Shown: positions 16,639 through 25,373, counted from the first letter of the stretch. The stretch is DNA of 64,000 nt from Loktanella sp. 5RATIMAR09 (GCF_001419985.1 NZ_LJAL01000005.1:186001-250000); one strand, 5' to 3'. The notes: generated by a model from the letters alone, not told the origin. A program made the numbers and translations.

Positions 16639-17610
16639 TTAGCCTTGCATCCAAGGCAATTTGTCTAGGTCTACGTTGCCGCCAGTGACAATCACGCCAA
16701 CGCGTTTTCCGGCGAATTTCTCTTTGTTTTTCAGGATCGTGGCGAGCGGTACGGCACAGCTGGCCTCCATCACGATCCGCAGGTGCTTCCACGTCATCTT
16801 CATAGCGTCGATGATCTCTTCCTCAGAAGCGGTGTAGATGTCGGTCACGTAGTTGGACACGAAATGCCATGTGCGCTCTTTGAGCGGCACCAAAAGGCCG
16901 TCTGCGATGGTTTGGGGTGCATCATCTGCGATGATGTGGCCTGCCTTGAAGCTGCGATACGCATCATCCGCCTGTTCGGGTTCTGATGCGATGATCTGAA
17001 CCTCTGGCGCGAGCGTCGACAGCGTCAGGCAAGTGCCGGAAATCATACCGCCGCCACCAATAGGCGCGACCATCATTTCAAGCCCGTCAACCTGCTCTAT
17101 GAATTCCTTGGAACATGTTCCCTGACCGGCAATCACACGCGGATCATTGTATGGGTGAACGAAATCGCCACCCGTTTCGGCCTGAACACGCGCGAATGTT
17201 TCTTCGCGTGATGTTGTCGACGGTTCGCATTCGGTAATGACGCCACCATAGCGGCGCACGGTGTCTTTCTTGGCCTGTGGTGCCGTGCGCGGCATCACGA
17301 CATTGCACGGGATACCGCGACGCATTGCGGCATAGCTGAGGCAGGAAGCGTGGTTGCCGGACGAATGTGTCGCTACGCCCTTCTTGGCTTGCTCGTCAGT
17401 CAGCCCAAAGACAGCATTTGCTGCACCGCGCACCTTGAAAGCGCCGGGTTCCTGAAAGTTCTCGCACTTGAAGAACAGCTGCGCGCCGGTCAGCTCATTA
17501 AGGTAATCCGATGTGCGGATCGGCGTGCGGTTGATATGCGGTTTGATGCGCTCGTGCGCGTCCAGCATGTCTTGATAGGTCGGGATATACATGTCGCCGT
17601 GGTCTTTCAT
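16639..17610 (-). CDS. bhcB: Beta-hydroxyaspartate dehydratase
   Basis: Dehydrates beta-hydroxyaspartate to iminosuccinate. 323 residues, fold type II PLP enzyme of the serine/threonine dehydratase family: PLP Lys in GAFKVRGAAN near 57-66, the substrate loop SSGNHA, and the glycine-rich PIGGGGM loop near 190. ATG 17610 overlaps the bhcA stop by one base (TAATG); a second ATG 18 bases in (MYIPTYQD) may be the true start. The operon context separates it from ordinary threonine dehydratase. Confidence 0.95.
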   Translation of the reverse strand: MKDHGDMYIPTYQDMLDAHERIKPHINRTPIRTSDYLNELTGAQLFFKCENFQEPGAFKVRGAANAVFGLTDEQAKKGVATHSSGNHASCLSYAAMRRGIPCNVVMPRTAPQAKKDTVRRYGGVITECEPSTTSREETFARVQAETGGDFVHPYNDPRVIAGQGTCSKEFIEQVDGLEMMVAPIGGGGMISGTCLTLSTLAPEVQIIASEPEQADDAYRSFKAGHIIADDAPQTIADGLLVPLKERTWHFVSNYVTDIYTASEEEIIDAMKMTWKHLRIVMEASCAVPLATILKNKEKFAGKRVGVIVTGGNVDLDKLPWMQG

Positions 17611-18800
17611 TATGCTGCGTCCCTCATTTTCAGGCCGGTTGTGCCGCGATAGTATTCTTGCGCAGCCGCAACACCAGAGCCGAGTTTGATATCAAGGCCA
17701 AGGTCCACCATGCACATCTCGGCCGTGGCGATGCCAGAGAGGGCCATAACATCTGTCATGCTGCCCAAGTGGCCGATGCGGAACACTTTGCCAGCGACTT
17801 CACCAAGGCCCACGCCAAAGGCCACGCCATATTTTTCGGCGGCATGGGTGACGATATCTGTCGCGTTGAACCCGTCGGGTGTTTTGATCGCACTCACAGT
17901 GTCCGAATAAAGATCAGGCGACGCGGCGCAAAGGTCCAGCCCCCAAGCATCAACAGCAGCCCGCACACCAGAAGCAATGCGTGTGTGACGGGCAAAGACG
18001 TTCTCCAGCCCCTCTTTCAGCAATGTTTCGGTCGCCAGAAGCAAACCGTTCATCAGACCAACCGCAGGCGTGTAAGGATAGGCGTTCGCAGCATACCCTT
18101 TGGTCATATCGGCAATATCAAAGAAGGTGCGCGGCAGTTTCGCTGTCTTGCTTGCTGCCAATGCTTTTTGGCTAAAACCGACAATCGCCAGACCCGCAGG
18201 CAACATGAACCCTTTCTGCGATCCGGTTACAGCAACATCGACGCCCCATTCATCAAAGCGGAAGTCCATGGACCCGATCGAACTGACGCCATCTACAAAC
18301 AACATGGCAGGGTGATTGGCCGCATCCAGGGCTTTGCGCACAGCGGCGATGTCCGATTTTACGCCGGTTGCCGTTTCGTTGTGCGTGGCCAGAACAACTT
18401 TGATCTTATGCTCCTTGTCGGCCTGCAGGATTTCGGCATAGCGGTCCGCCGGAACGCCATGGCCCCAAGGTGTCTCGACGATGGTCATGTCCAACCCATG
18501 ACGCTGGCACATGTCAATCCAGCGGTGGCTGAACATGCCGTTGCGTGCCGCCAGCACTGTGTCGCCAGCGCAAAGCGTGTTTGTCAGCGCCGTTTCCCAA
18601 CCACCAGTACCGGTGGAGGGAAAGATAAAGATTTCAGCCGTTTCAGACTTCAGAATTTCCTGAACGCCCGCACGTGCGGGGTGCAGGATTTGTCCGAAAA
18701 GCGGTGAACGGTGATCGATTGTCGGCATGTCACAGGCTTTGCGAATAGCTTCGGGCATATTCGTCGGGCCGGGAATAAATACGGGGTTCTGAAAGCTCAT
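17610..18800 (-). CDS. bhcA: Aspartate-glyoxylate aminotransferase
   Basis: Transfers the amino group of L-aspartate to glyoxylate, giving glycine and oxaloacetate, the net product of the cycle. About 396 residues, class V aminotransferase: PGPTNMPE at the N terminus, STGTGGWE near 74, and the PLP Lys in GSQKGFMLP near 195. A GGAGG lies 5 bases before ATG 18803 and 8 before ATG 18800; I use 18800 (MSFQNPVF), and the longer frame to 18815 would include the ribosome site. First gene of the bhc operon, divergent from bhcR. Confidence 0.95.
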   Translation of the reverse strand: MSFQNPVFIPGPTNMPEAIRKACDMPTIDHRSPLFGQILHPARAGVQEILKSETAEIFIFPSTGTGGWETALTNTLCAGDTVLAARNGMFSHRWIDMCQRHGLDMTIVETPWGHGVPADRYAEILQADKEHKIKVVLATHNETATGVKSDIAAVRKALDAANHPAMLFVDGVSSIGSMDFRFDEWGVDVAVTGSQKGFMLPAGLAIVGFSQKALAASKTAKLPRTFFDIADMTKGYAANAYPYTPAVGLMNGLLLATETLLKEGLENVFARHTRIASGVRAAVDAWGLDLCAASPDLYSDTVSAIKTPDGFNATDIVTHAAEKYGVAFGVGLGEVAGKVFRIGHLGSMTDVMALSGIATAEMCMVDLGLDIKLGSGVAAAQEYYRGTTGLKMRDAA

Positions 18801-18870
18801 CATCCAATCCTCCATTGGGTTGAGTGTGTTTTGGCAGAACAGGCCATGTCTGTATATTTTTTTGAAATTG

Positions 18871-18899
18871 TTTTTCAGAAAGCGAACCCCTGAGAAAAA
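18871..18899. promoter_or_regulatory. Imperfect inverted repeat in bhcA promoter region
   Basis: TTTTTCAG (18871-18878) and CTGAGAAAAA (18890-18899) are nearly complementary. The left arm resembles the TTTTTCAT arm of the neighbouring perfect palindrome, suggesting a second, weaker site for the same regulator. Confidence 0.45.
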
Positions 18900-18921
18900 T
18901 GTTTATTGTCAGTGCTTTGCA

Positions 18922-18940
18922 TTTTTCATAACATGAAAAA
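18922..18940. promoter_or_regulatory. Candidate BhcR operator
   Basis: TTTTTCAT (18922-18929), AAC, ATGAAAAA (18933-18940): a perfect 8-bp inverted repeat in the bhcA-bhcR divergent region, 11 bases before the bhcR start. IclR-type regulators bind such AT-rich palindromes. Position fits autoregulation of bhcR and control of bhcA; binding is inferred. Confidence 0.65.
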
Positions 18941-18951
18941 AATTTTCAGAT

Positions 18952-19791
18952 ATGGGAAAAATGATGGAAACAGAGGTCAAGCGCGGCCGTGGTCGCCCCA
19001 AGGCGTGGGATGACAAGGGTGCGCAAAATACGATTAAATCGCTCGATCGCGCGCTGGAGGTTCTGGTCCAGCTGGGTGAAATGCAGGGCAGTACCCTCTC
19101 TGAGATTGCGGGCGCCCTTGGTCAATCGCCCGCGACAGTCTACCGCGTTCTGACGACATTTCAGGGGCGCGGCTTTGCTGATTTCGATCCGCAAAGCCAG
19201 GTCTGGAGCATTGGCCCTGCTGCATTCCTGACCGGATCAATGTTTTTGCGCCGCACGTCGCTGGTTGAACGCGCACGGCCCATCATGCGTGATCTGATGG
19301 AAGCGACAGGCGAGACCGCGAACCTTGGGATCGAACGGGATGGTCAGGTGCTCTTTCTGGGGCAGGTTGAGACACACGCAACAATCCGTGCGTTCTTTCC
19401 GCCCGGAACCGCATCGGCAATGCATTCGTCGGGTATCGGCAAGGCGTTGCTGTCACGCATGGACGACAAACGCCAGCGTGCGGTGCTGGCCGCTGGCAAG
19501 CTGGAGCAGTTTACACCGCATACGCTGACCGATCCCGAAGCGATGATCGCCGATCTGCATGCGACCAAGGCACGCGGTTATGCCTTCGATGGCGAAGAAC
19601 GCAACATCGGCATGCGGTGCATCGCCGCCCCTGTCTATAACGTTTTTGGTGAGGCCGTGGCGGGGATTTCTGTTTCGGGGCCGACGTCGCGGATCACGGA
19701 TGACCGGATTGTGGCCTTGGCCGAAGATGTCATGGAAGCCGCAACGCGCCTGACCCGCGCGATTGGCGGCAACCACAGGCCGGCAAGCTAG
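18952..19791 (+). CDS. bhcR: IclR family regulator of the bhc operon
   Basis: 279 residues. N-terminal basic stretch RGRGRPKAWDD, winged helix-turn-helix about 25-85 (TLSEIAGALGQSPATVYRVL), then the IclR effector domain about 95-270 (RPIMRDLMEATGETANLG, HSSGIGKALLS, GYAFDGEERNIGMRCIAAPV). It is divergent from bhcABCD, as in Paracoccus denitrificans, where the protein responds to glyoxylate. No clear ribosome site precedes ATG 18952; ATG 18961 or 18964 are alternatives. The last four bases overlap the end of the convergent small gene. Confidence 0.93.
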   Translation: MGKMMETEVKRGRGRPKAWDDKGAQNTIKSLDRALEVLVQLGEMQGSTLSEIAGALGQSPATVYRVLTTFQGRGFADFDPQSQVWSIGPAAFLTGSMFLRRTSLVERARPIMRDLMEATGETANLGIERDGQVLFLGQVETHATIRAFFPPGTASAMHSSGIGKALLSRMDDKRQRAVLAAGKLEQFTPHTLTDPEAMIADLHATKARGYAFDGEERNIGMRCIAAPVYNVFGEAVAGISVSGPTSRITDDRIVALAEDVMEAATRLTRAIGGNHRPAS

Positions 19792-20066
19792 CGCTTGCTG
19801 GGACGGATGGCACTTTCGCGGTAATTCGGATCATCGCTGAACGGGTGGTCTTGATCCGGCAAGGTTGGTTCGGGTGAAGCATGGGGTTGTGACTGTGTCA
19901 GCATTGCCCAGAGCTTGCGTGCAAGAAACTGGGCAATGACCACGAGCACCATAAATGCGCCGAAAGCGGTCATGATCGACCCTGCGCTGACATCGACGCA
20001 GGCATCCCCCGCGCCAAAGGCGATGGCATAAAGGATACCGACTGTTTCAGTACAGGTCGTGAGCAT
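19788..20066 (-). CDS. Small membrane protein, hypothetical
   Basis: 92 residues. Hydrophobic stretches at about 8-20 and 29-52 include AFGAFMVLVVIAQFLARKLWAML; the tail is polar, proline-rich and probably cytoplasmic. ATG 20066 has GGGGA five bases upstream. Overlaps the end of bhcR by four bases, a spacing common among real genes here. No family recognised, and being short it could still be a chance frame. Confidence 0.55.
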   Translation of the reverse strand: MLTTCTETVGILYAIAFGAGDACVDVSAGSIMTAFGAFMVLVVIAQFLARKLWAMLTQSQPHASPEPTLPDQDHPFSDDPNYRESAIRPSKR

Positions 20067-20115
20067 GCGATCCCCGTTGGTCGAATGGGGCCAGACTAAT
20101 CCGTGTGGATCAAAA

Positions 20116-20130
20116 CGGCAAACATTGCCG
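20116..20130. promoter_or_regulatory. Candidate operator, CGGCAA palindrome
   Basis: CGGCAA (20116-20121), ACA, TTGCCG (20125-20130): perfect palindrome in the 159-base divergent gap before the acyl-CoA dehydrogenase operon. Possible control site for that operon; binding protein unknown. Confidence 0.4.
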
Positions 20131-20225
20131 CTCTGCGCGTTTTCTTGTTAGCGCCTGCAATTCTGCATGACTTTTCCAAGGCGGCTTCTTACGGTTCGGG
20201 GTGAAGCACCAAAACGGAGCCAACC

Positions 20226-21386
20226 ATGGATTTTGGCCTGACCGATGAACAACAAATGATCGTGGATACCGTGCGGTCCTTTGTTGAACACGAAATTTAC
20301 CCCCATGAAGATGCGGTCGAAAGGAGTGGCGAGGTTCCAAAAGAAATCGCCGATGAGATCAAACGCAAGACGATTGAGCTGGGGTTTTACGCCTGCAATT
20401 TTCCCCAAGAGGTTGGTGGCGCAGGTTTGAGCCATGTCGAATTTGCGCTGGTCGAGCGGGAATTGGGGCGCGGGTCGATGGCACTGAACCATTTCTTCGG
20501 GCGTCCGCAGAATATTCTGATGGCCTGTCAGGGGGATCAGCGTGAGCGGTATCTGCTGCCTGCGGTGCGGGGCGAACGGATGGATGCGTTGGCCATGACA
20601 GAACCTGATGCAGGATCGGATGTGCGGGGGATGAAATGTTCTGCCGTGCGGGATAGTGGTGATTGGGTGCTCAACGGGTCCAAGCATTTCATATCGGGTG
20701 CCGATCACGCAGATTTCTTTATCGTCTTCGTTGCAACGGGCGTCGATGACACGCCCCGTGGCTCCAAGAAACGCATCACCACATTCCTGGTGGATCGCGG
20801 CACACCGGGGTTCGCGGTGCGTGATGGTTATCAATCGGTCAGCCACCGTGGGTACAAGAACTGCATTCTTGATTTTGACAACTGCCGCCTGCCTGATGCG
20901 CAGGTTCTGGGCGAGGTCGATGGCGGTTTTGCTGTCATGAACGAGTGGCTTTATGCCACGCGCATTACCGTGGCCACCATGTCGGTCGGGCGGGCGCGGC
21001 GGTGTTTTGATTATGCGCTGAACTATGCCGCCGAGCGCAAGCAATTCGGCCAGCCCATCGGAAAATTCCAAGGTGTCAGTTTCCAGATCGCCGATATGAT
21101 CACCGAGATTGACGCCGCAGATATGCTGACGCTCTCTGCCGCGTGGCGTCTGGATCGCGGGTTGCCTGCGAACCGCGAGATTGCCTCGGCCAAGGTTTAC
21201 GCCACCGAAATGCTGGCCCGTGTCACCGACGCAACGCTGCAAATTTACGGTGGCATGGGACTGATGGGCGATTTCCCGATCGAGCGGTTCTGGCGTGACG
21301 CGCGGGTTGAGCGGATCTGGGACGGCACTTCGGAAATCCAGCGCCATATTATCAGCCGCGAACTGCTGCGCCCTCTGGGGGCCTGA
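20226..21386 (+). CDS. Acyl-CoA dehydrogenase (CaiA-like role possible)
   Basis: 386 residues, full-length FAD enzyme: N-terminal helical domain, FAD/substrate segment MTEPDAGSDVRGMK, LNGSKHFISG, and C-terminal QIYGGMGLMGDFPIERFWRDARV followed by the region RIWDGTSEIQR holding the usual active-site Glu. Transfers electrons to ETF. It is first of three overlapping genes with an NDP-forming CoA ligase and a CaiD-like hydratase, a set that fits CoA-activated carnitine/crotonobetaine or another short substituted acid. Substrate is inferred from neighbours only. Confidence 0.9.
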   Translation: MDFGLTDEQQMIVDTVRSFVEHEIYPHEDAVERSGEVPKEIADEIKRKTIELGFYACNFPQEVGGAGLSHVEFALVERELGRGSMALNHFFGRPQNILMACQGDQRERYLLPAVRGERMDALAMTEPDAGSDVRGMKCSAVRDSGDWVLNGSKHFISGADHADFFIVFVATGVDDTPRGSKKRITTFLVDRGTPGFAVRDGYQSVSHRGYKNCILDFDNCRLPDAQVLGEVDGGFAVMNEWLYATRITVATMSVGRARRCFDYALNYAAERKQFGQPIGKFQGVSFQIADMITEIDAADMLTLSAAWRLDRGLPANREIASAKVYATEMLARVTDATLQIYGGMGLMGDFPIERFWRDARVERIWDGTSEIQRHIISRELLRPLGA

Positions 21387-23416
21387 TGGACAGGCTAACG
21401 CGGCTTTTTAATCCCTGCTCTATCGCTGTGATCGGTGGCGGGGCATGGGGTGCTGAGGTGATCCGCCAATGCCAGAAGATCGGTTTTGCGGGCGATATCT
21501 GGGTGGTGCATCCTACCAAGGAAGACATTGCAGGCCTTGTACCTTTTCGCGCAATTGCGGACCTGCCCGCACCACCCGATGCGGTGTTTATCGGTGTCAA
21601 CAGGCACGCGACCGTCGTGGCGGTAAAAGCGCTCGCCGCGATTGGTGCGGGTGGCGCCATCTGTTTCGCCTCGGGTTTTAGCGAGGCCGCGCATGAGATC
21701 GCGGACGGGGATGACCTGCAACGGGCGCTTTTGGTGGCGGCAGGTGACATGCCGGTGATCGGTCCCAACTGCTATGGGTTTCTGAATTATCTTGATGGTG
21801 TCGCCCTATGGCCCGATCAGCACGGTGGCCTGCGCGTGAACAGCGGGGTGGCTCTGATCGCGCAATCCTCGAATGTGGCGATCAATCTGACGATGCAGAC
21901 CCGTGGCTTGCCGGTTGCCTATGTCGCGACCGTCGGCAATCAGGCGCAGACGGGCCTGTCCGAGATTGGCCAGACCTTGCTGGCAAATCCCAAAGTCACG
22001 GCGCTGGGGCTCTATCTGGAAGGTTTGGATGACCTCGCGGGTTTTGTGGAACTGGCCGCAGCAGCACGGCGTTCGGGCAAGCCGATTGTGGCGCTGAAAA
22101 CCGGTAAATCCGAACAAGCGCAGAGGGCCGCGATTTCGCACACTGCCTCGCTTGCGGGTAGTGATGCGGGTGCTGGAGCGCTTTTTGATCGTTTGGGGAT
22201 CGGGCGGGTGTCATCGCTGTCGGCCTTTCTTGAGACACTCAAGCTTTTGCATGTTGTGGGGCCTATAGGCGAAGCTACGGTCGCCTCGATGTCCTGTTCC
22301 GGTGGCGAGGCCAGCCTGATGGCCGATATGGCGCACGGGCAGTCAATATCGTTTCCAACGCTGTCGGCGGCGCAAACTGCTGATCTGCGCAAAACGCTTG
22401 GGCCAATCGTGGCGTTGGCCAATCCGCTCGACTATCATACCTTTATCTGGGGCAACGAAGACGCGATGGCGGCCACATTCTCCGCCATGATGTCACCGGA
22501 CATGGCGCTGGGCGTCGTGATCCTTGATTTCCCGCGCCCTGACCGCTGTACGGCACCTGCGTGGGACTTGGTGCTGAATGCTGTGGCGCGCGCGCAGGCG
22601 CAGACAGGGCGCCCAATCGCGGTGCTGAGTTCACTGGTCGAGAACCTGCCCGAGCAGGTTGCCATTGATCTTGTCGCACGCGGTATCCTGCCGCTTTGCG
22701 GAATGGCCGAAGCGATCGAGGCGGTCGCGGTCGCGGCGCGTGTCGGCAAGCCGAAAGGGGCCGGGCTGTTTGTGCCGCCTGTGGTGCGGCCTGCAAAGAT
22801 ACTGAGTGAAGCGCAAGCCAAGCAGGTTTTGCAGGGCTGTGGCCTGCCGGTGCCGCGTTCTGAATATGTTTCCAATCTCAATGATCTTGCGGATGCAGGG
22901 CGGACGGTTGGCTTTCCTGTTGTGCTGAAAGGAACCGGTGTCGCCCATAAGACAGAAGCGGGTGCAGTTGTCGTCGGGATTCCTGATCAGGCGGCTTTGC
23001 TGCATGCCGCCAAGGCAATGCCGACGGACAGTTTTCTGGTCGAACAGATGATCACCGGTGTGATCGCCGAGCTTCTTGTCGGTGTCGTCCTTGATCCCGC
23101 GCATGGTTATGTGCTGACACTTGCGGCGGGCGGTACTTGGGCAGAGATTTTGCAGGACAGTACCAGCCTGATCCTGCCCGTTGATGCGCGTGACATTGAA
23201 CAGGCGCTTGGTGAATTACGGATTGCCCCCGTCCTGAAAGGCTATCGCGGCGCGCCTGCGGTCGATATCCAGGCGATCATTGACGCGGTGTTGGCGGTGC
23301 AGTCCTATGTCATCGCACAAACGCCCATCGAGGTCGAAATCAACCCGCTGATGTGCGGCCCGAACGGGGCCGTCGCAGCCGATGCGCTAATCACGACAGG
23401 AGAACGCCATGACTGA
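21386..23416 (+). CDS. NDP-forming acyl-CoA ligase
   Basis: 676 residues in the fused arrangement of ADP-forming acetyl-CoA synthetase: CoA-binding domain about 1-130 (FNPCSIAVIGGG), ligase domains about 145-450 with the His-containing ISHTASLAGSDAG, and an ATP-grasp domain about 470-676 (FPVVLKGTGVAHKTEAGAV). Activates an organic acid to its CoA thioester. Its ATG overlaps the dehydrogenase stop (TGATG), and it overlaps the hydratase gene by 8 bases, so the three are tightly coupled. Confidence 0.92.
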   Translation: MDRLTRLFNPCSIAVIGGGAWGAEVIRQCQKIGFAGDIWVVHPTKEDIAGLVPFRAIADLPAPPDAVFIGVNRHATVVAVKALAAIGAGGAICFASGFSEAAHEIADGDDLQRALLVAAGDMPVIGPNCYGFLNYLDGVALWPDQHGGLRVNSGVALIAQSSNVAINLTMQTRGLPVAYVATVGNQAQTGLSEIGQTLLANPKVTALGLYLEGLDDLAGFVELAAAARRSGKPIVALKTGKSEQAQRAAISHTASLAGSDAGAGALFDRLGIGRVSSLSAFLETLKLLHVVGPIGEATVASMSCSGGEASLMADMAHGQSISFPTLSAAQTADLRKTLGPIVALANPLDYHTFIWGNEDAMAATFSAMMSPDMALGVVILDFPRPDRCTAPAWDLVLNAVARAQAQTGRPIAVLSSLVENLPEQVAIDLVARGILPLCGMAEAIEAVAVAARVGKPKGAGLFVPPVVRPAKILSEAQAKQVLQGCGLPVPRSEYVSNLNDLADAGRTVGFPVVLKGTGVAHKTEAGAVVVGIPDQAALLHAAKAMPTDSFLVEQMITGVIAELLVGVVLDPAHGYVLTLAAGGTWAEILQDSTSLILPVDARDIEQALGELRIAPVLKGYRGAPAVDIQAIIDAVLAVQSYVIAQTPIEVEINPLMCGPNGAVAADALITTGERHD

Positions 23417-24194
23417 CGGCCCCATAAAGACCACCCGCGACGGGCATATCCTCGAGGTGACGCTGGACCGCCCCAAAGCGAACGCGATTGATCTGGCGAC
23501 CAGCCGGATTATGGGCGATGTCTTTGCCGATTTCCGCGATGATCCGGATTTGCGGGTGGCGATTGTCACTGGTGCGGGCGAGAAATTCTTTTGCCCCGGT
23601 TGGGATCTGAAGGCGGCTGCGGACGGGGACGCTGTTGACGGGGACTATGGCAAAGGCGGCTTTGGCGGGCTGCAAGAATTGCCGCGCATGAACAAACCGG
23701 TGATTATGGCGATCAACGGTATTTGCTGTGGCGGTGGGTTAGAGCTGGCGCTGTCAGGTGATATTTTGTTGGCGGCTGAACATGCCACCTTTGCCCTGCC
23801 TGAAATCCGGTCCGGCACAGTTGCGGACGCGGCGTCGGTGAAATTGCCAAAACGGATACCCTATCACATCGCGATGGAGATGCTTTTGACAGGGCGCTGG
23901 ATCGACGCCGCAGAAGCCGCCCGCTGGGGGTTGATCAATCGCGTTGTACCGGCGGATCAGTTGATGGATGAGGCGCGCAAGATGGCTGCGCTCATCGCCT
24001 CTGGCCCACCGCTTGTGTACGCGGCGCTCAAGGAAGTGGTGCGTGAGGCGGAAGACATGAAATTTCAGGACGCGATGAATCGGATCACCAAGAGCCAGTT
24101 TGCCGCGGTGGAGACCCTCTATACCTCCGAGGATCAGCGGGAAGGCGCGCGCGCATTCGCCGAAAAGCGTGATCCGGTTTGGAAAGGTCGATAG
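23409..24194 (+). CDS. Enoyl-CoA hydratase, CaiD-like
   Basis: 261 residues, the same length as E. coli CaiD (carnitinyl-CoA dehydratase) and, from memory, alike along its length: LDRPKANAID near 20, GAGEKFF..GWDLKAAA near 55-70, and the C terminus FAEKRDPVWKGR. Crotonase fold with oxyanion-hole segments GWDLKA and GICCGGGLELAL. It would hydrate crotonobetainyl-CoA or a related enoyl-CoA. Odd: two adjacent cysteines in NGICCGGG. General crotonase is certain; carnitine specificity is inferred. Confidence 0.85.
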   Translation: MTDGPIKTTRDGHILEVTLDRPKANAIDLATSRIMGDVFADFRDDPDLRVAIVTGAGEKFFCPGWDLKAAADGDAVDGDYGKGGFGGLQELPRMNKPVIMAINGICCGGGLELALSGDILLAAEHATFALPEIRSGTVADAASVKLPKRIPYHIAMEMLLTGRWIDAAEAARWGLINRVVPADQLMDEARKMAALIASGPPLVYAALKEVVREAEDMKFQDAMNRITKSQFAAVETLYTSEDQREGARAFAEKRDPVWKGR

Positions 24195-24209
24195 AATATT
24201 ATTATAAAA

Positions 24210-24230
24210 CAGAGACTTAAATTTTCTCTG
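24210..24230. promoter_or_regulatory. Inverted repeat before the iron-binding protein gene
   Basis: CAGAGA (24210-24215) and TCTCTG (24225-24230) are perfect 6-bp arms with a 9-base AT-rich spacer. It overlaps the first bases of the long terminator-like palindrome. May be an operator for the iron gene downstream; not matched to a known iron box. Confidence 0.35.
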
Positions 24231-24276
24231 ACAAAAATGATCAGGATATATTGCATATCCTGATCATTTTTGTCAG
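24228..24276. terminator. Long perfect inverted repeat, bidirectional terminator
   Basis: Perfect 22-bp arms at 24228-24249 and 24255-24276 around a 5-base loop ATTGC. The inner stem GATCAGGATAT/ATATCCTGATC is flanked by an A tract on the left and a T tract on the right, which makes an intrinsic terminator in either direction. It lies 34 bases after the hydratase gene and ends 40 bases before the iron-binding protein gene. Confidence 0.75.
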
Positions 24277-24316
24277 TTTCCGCGCATCAACCTCAACTCC
24301 CGCAAGGATGACGACT

Positions 24317-25351
24317 ATGCGCACACCACTGAGAAATTCACTTTTTTTGACGGCGGCCCTGACAGTTTCGGCTACCTCCGTCTTCGCCCAAAGCGACGCA
24401 GGTGAAGTGAACCTGTATTCTTCACGTCACTACGACACTGACGAGCGGCTCTATTCAGACTTCACCGAGCTGACAGGCATCACGGTGAACCGGATTGAGG
24501 CAAACGCGGACGAATTGATCGCGCGGATGCAGGCAGAAGGCGCGAACTCGCCTGCCGATATTCTTGTGACCGTTGACACCTCGCGTCTAGCGCGGGCCAA
24601 ACAGGCCGGGTTGTTGCAATCGATCGAGAGCGATGTCCTGGAGACGCGCATTCCCGGATATTTGCAGGATGCAGATAACCAGTGGTTCGGCTTCAGCCAG
24701 CGCGCGCGCATCATTTTCTACGACAAAGACCGCGTCGCAAACCCGCCGCAGGACTATGTATCGCTTGCTGATCCCGCGTATGAGGGGATGGTCTGTCACC
24801 GGTCTTCGACCAACGTCTATTCCCAGACACTGCTGTCGGCGGTGATCGAAAACCACGGTGAAGAGGCCGCGACTGAGTGGGCGCAAGGTTTCGTCAACAA
24901 CTTTGCCCGTGACCCACAGGGTGGCGATACAGACCAATTGCGTGGTTTGGTGTCAGGTGAATGCGATATTGCCATCTCGAACACCTACTATTTTGCCCGC
25001 GCGCTGCGCACTGACGTCGATGGTCTTGACGCTGACGCGCTTGCAAATATCGGCTGGGTTTTCCCTGCGCAGAATGCCGAAGGCGCGCATATGAACCTGT
25101 CTGGTGCAGGTGTTGCCATGAACGCGCCGAACCGCGACAATGCGATCAAGTTCCTCGAGTATCTGGCCTCTGATCGTGCGCAGGAGTATTTCAGTGCAGG
25201 CAATGACGAATATCCTGCGGTACCCGGTGTCGGGTTGTCACCTTCCGTCGCAGCGATGGGGCTTTTCCGTCCTGATGCGGTTGATCTGAGCGCAGTTGCC
25301 GAAAACCTGCCTGCAGCACAGCAGATTTTCAATCAGGTCGGTTGGGAATAA
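24317..25351 (+). CDS. Ferric iron ABC transporter substrate-binding protein
   Basis: 344 residues. Sec signal peptide about 1-25 (basic MRTPLRN, hydrophobic core, cleavage near VFAQS). Mature protein follows the FbpA/FutA/IdiA type: LYSSRHYDTDE, EANADELIARMQAEG, and NTYYFAR near 235, whose paired Tyr bind ferric iron in this family. ATG 24317 has AAGGA eight bases upstream. The permease gene is convergent rather than downstream, and no ATPase gene is present nearby. Confidence 0.93.
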   Translation: MRTPLRNSLFLTAALTVSATSVFAQSDAGEVNLYSSRHYDTDERLYSDFTELTGITVNRIEANADELIARMQAEGANSPADILVTVDTSRLARAKQAGLLQSIESDVLETRIPGYLQDADNQWFGFSQRARIIFYDKDRVANPPQDYVSLADPAYEGMVCHRSSTNVYSQTLLSAVIENHGEEAATEWAQGFVNNFARDPQGGDTDQLRGLVSGECDIAISNTYYFARALRTDVDGLDADALANIGWVFPAQNAEGAHMNLSGAGVAMNAPNRDNAIKFLEYLASDRAQEYFSAGNDEYPAVPGVGLSPSVAAMGLFRPDAVDLSAVAENLPAAQQIFNQVGWE

Positions 25352-25373
25352 ATCCTAACACGCACGGCTCAAG

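Noticed and set aside
17658-18707. 349-codon plus-strand frame
   Set aside because: Antisense to bhcA, whose enzyme motifs and ribosome site are clear.
20148-21347. 399-codon minus-strand frame
   Set aside because: Antisense to the acyl-CoA dehydrogenase gene, which has full family motifs; composition is typical of antisense shadow.
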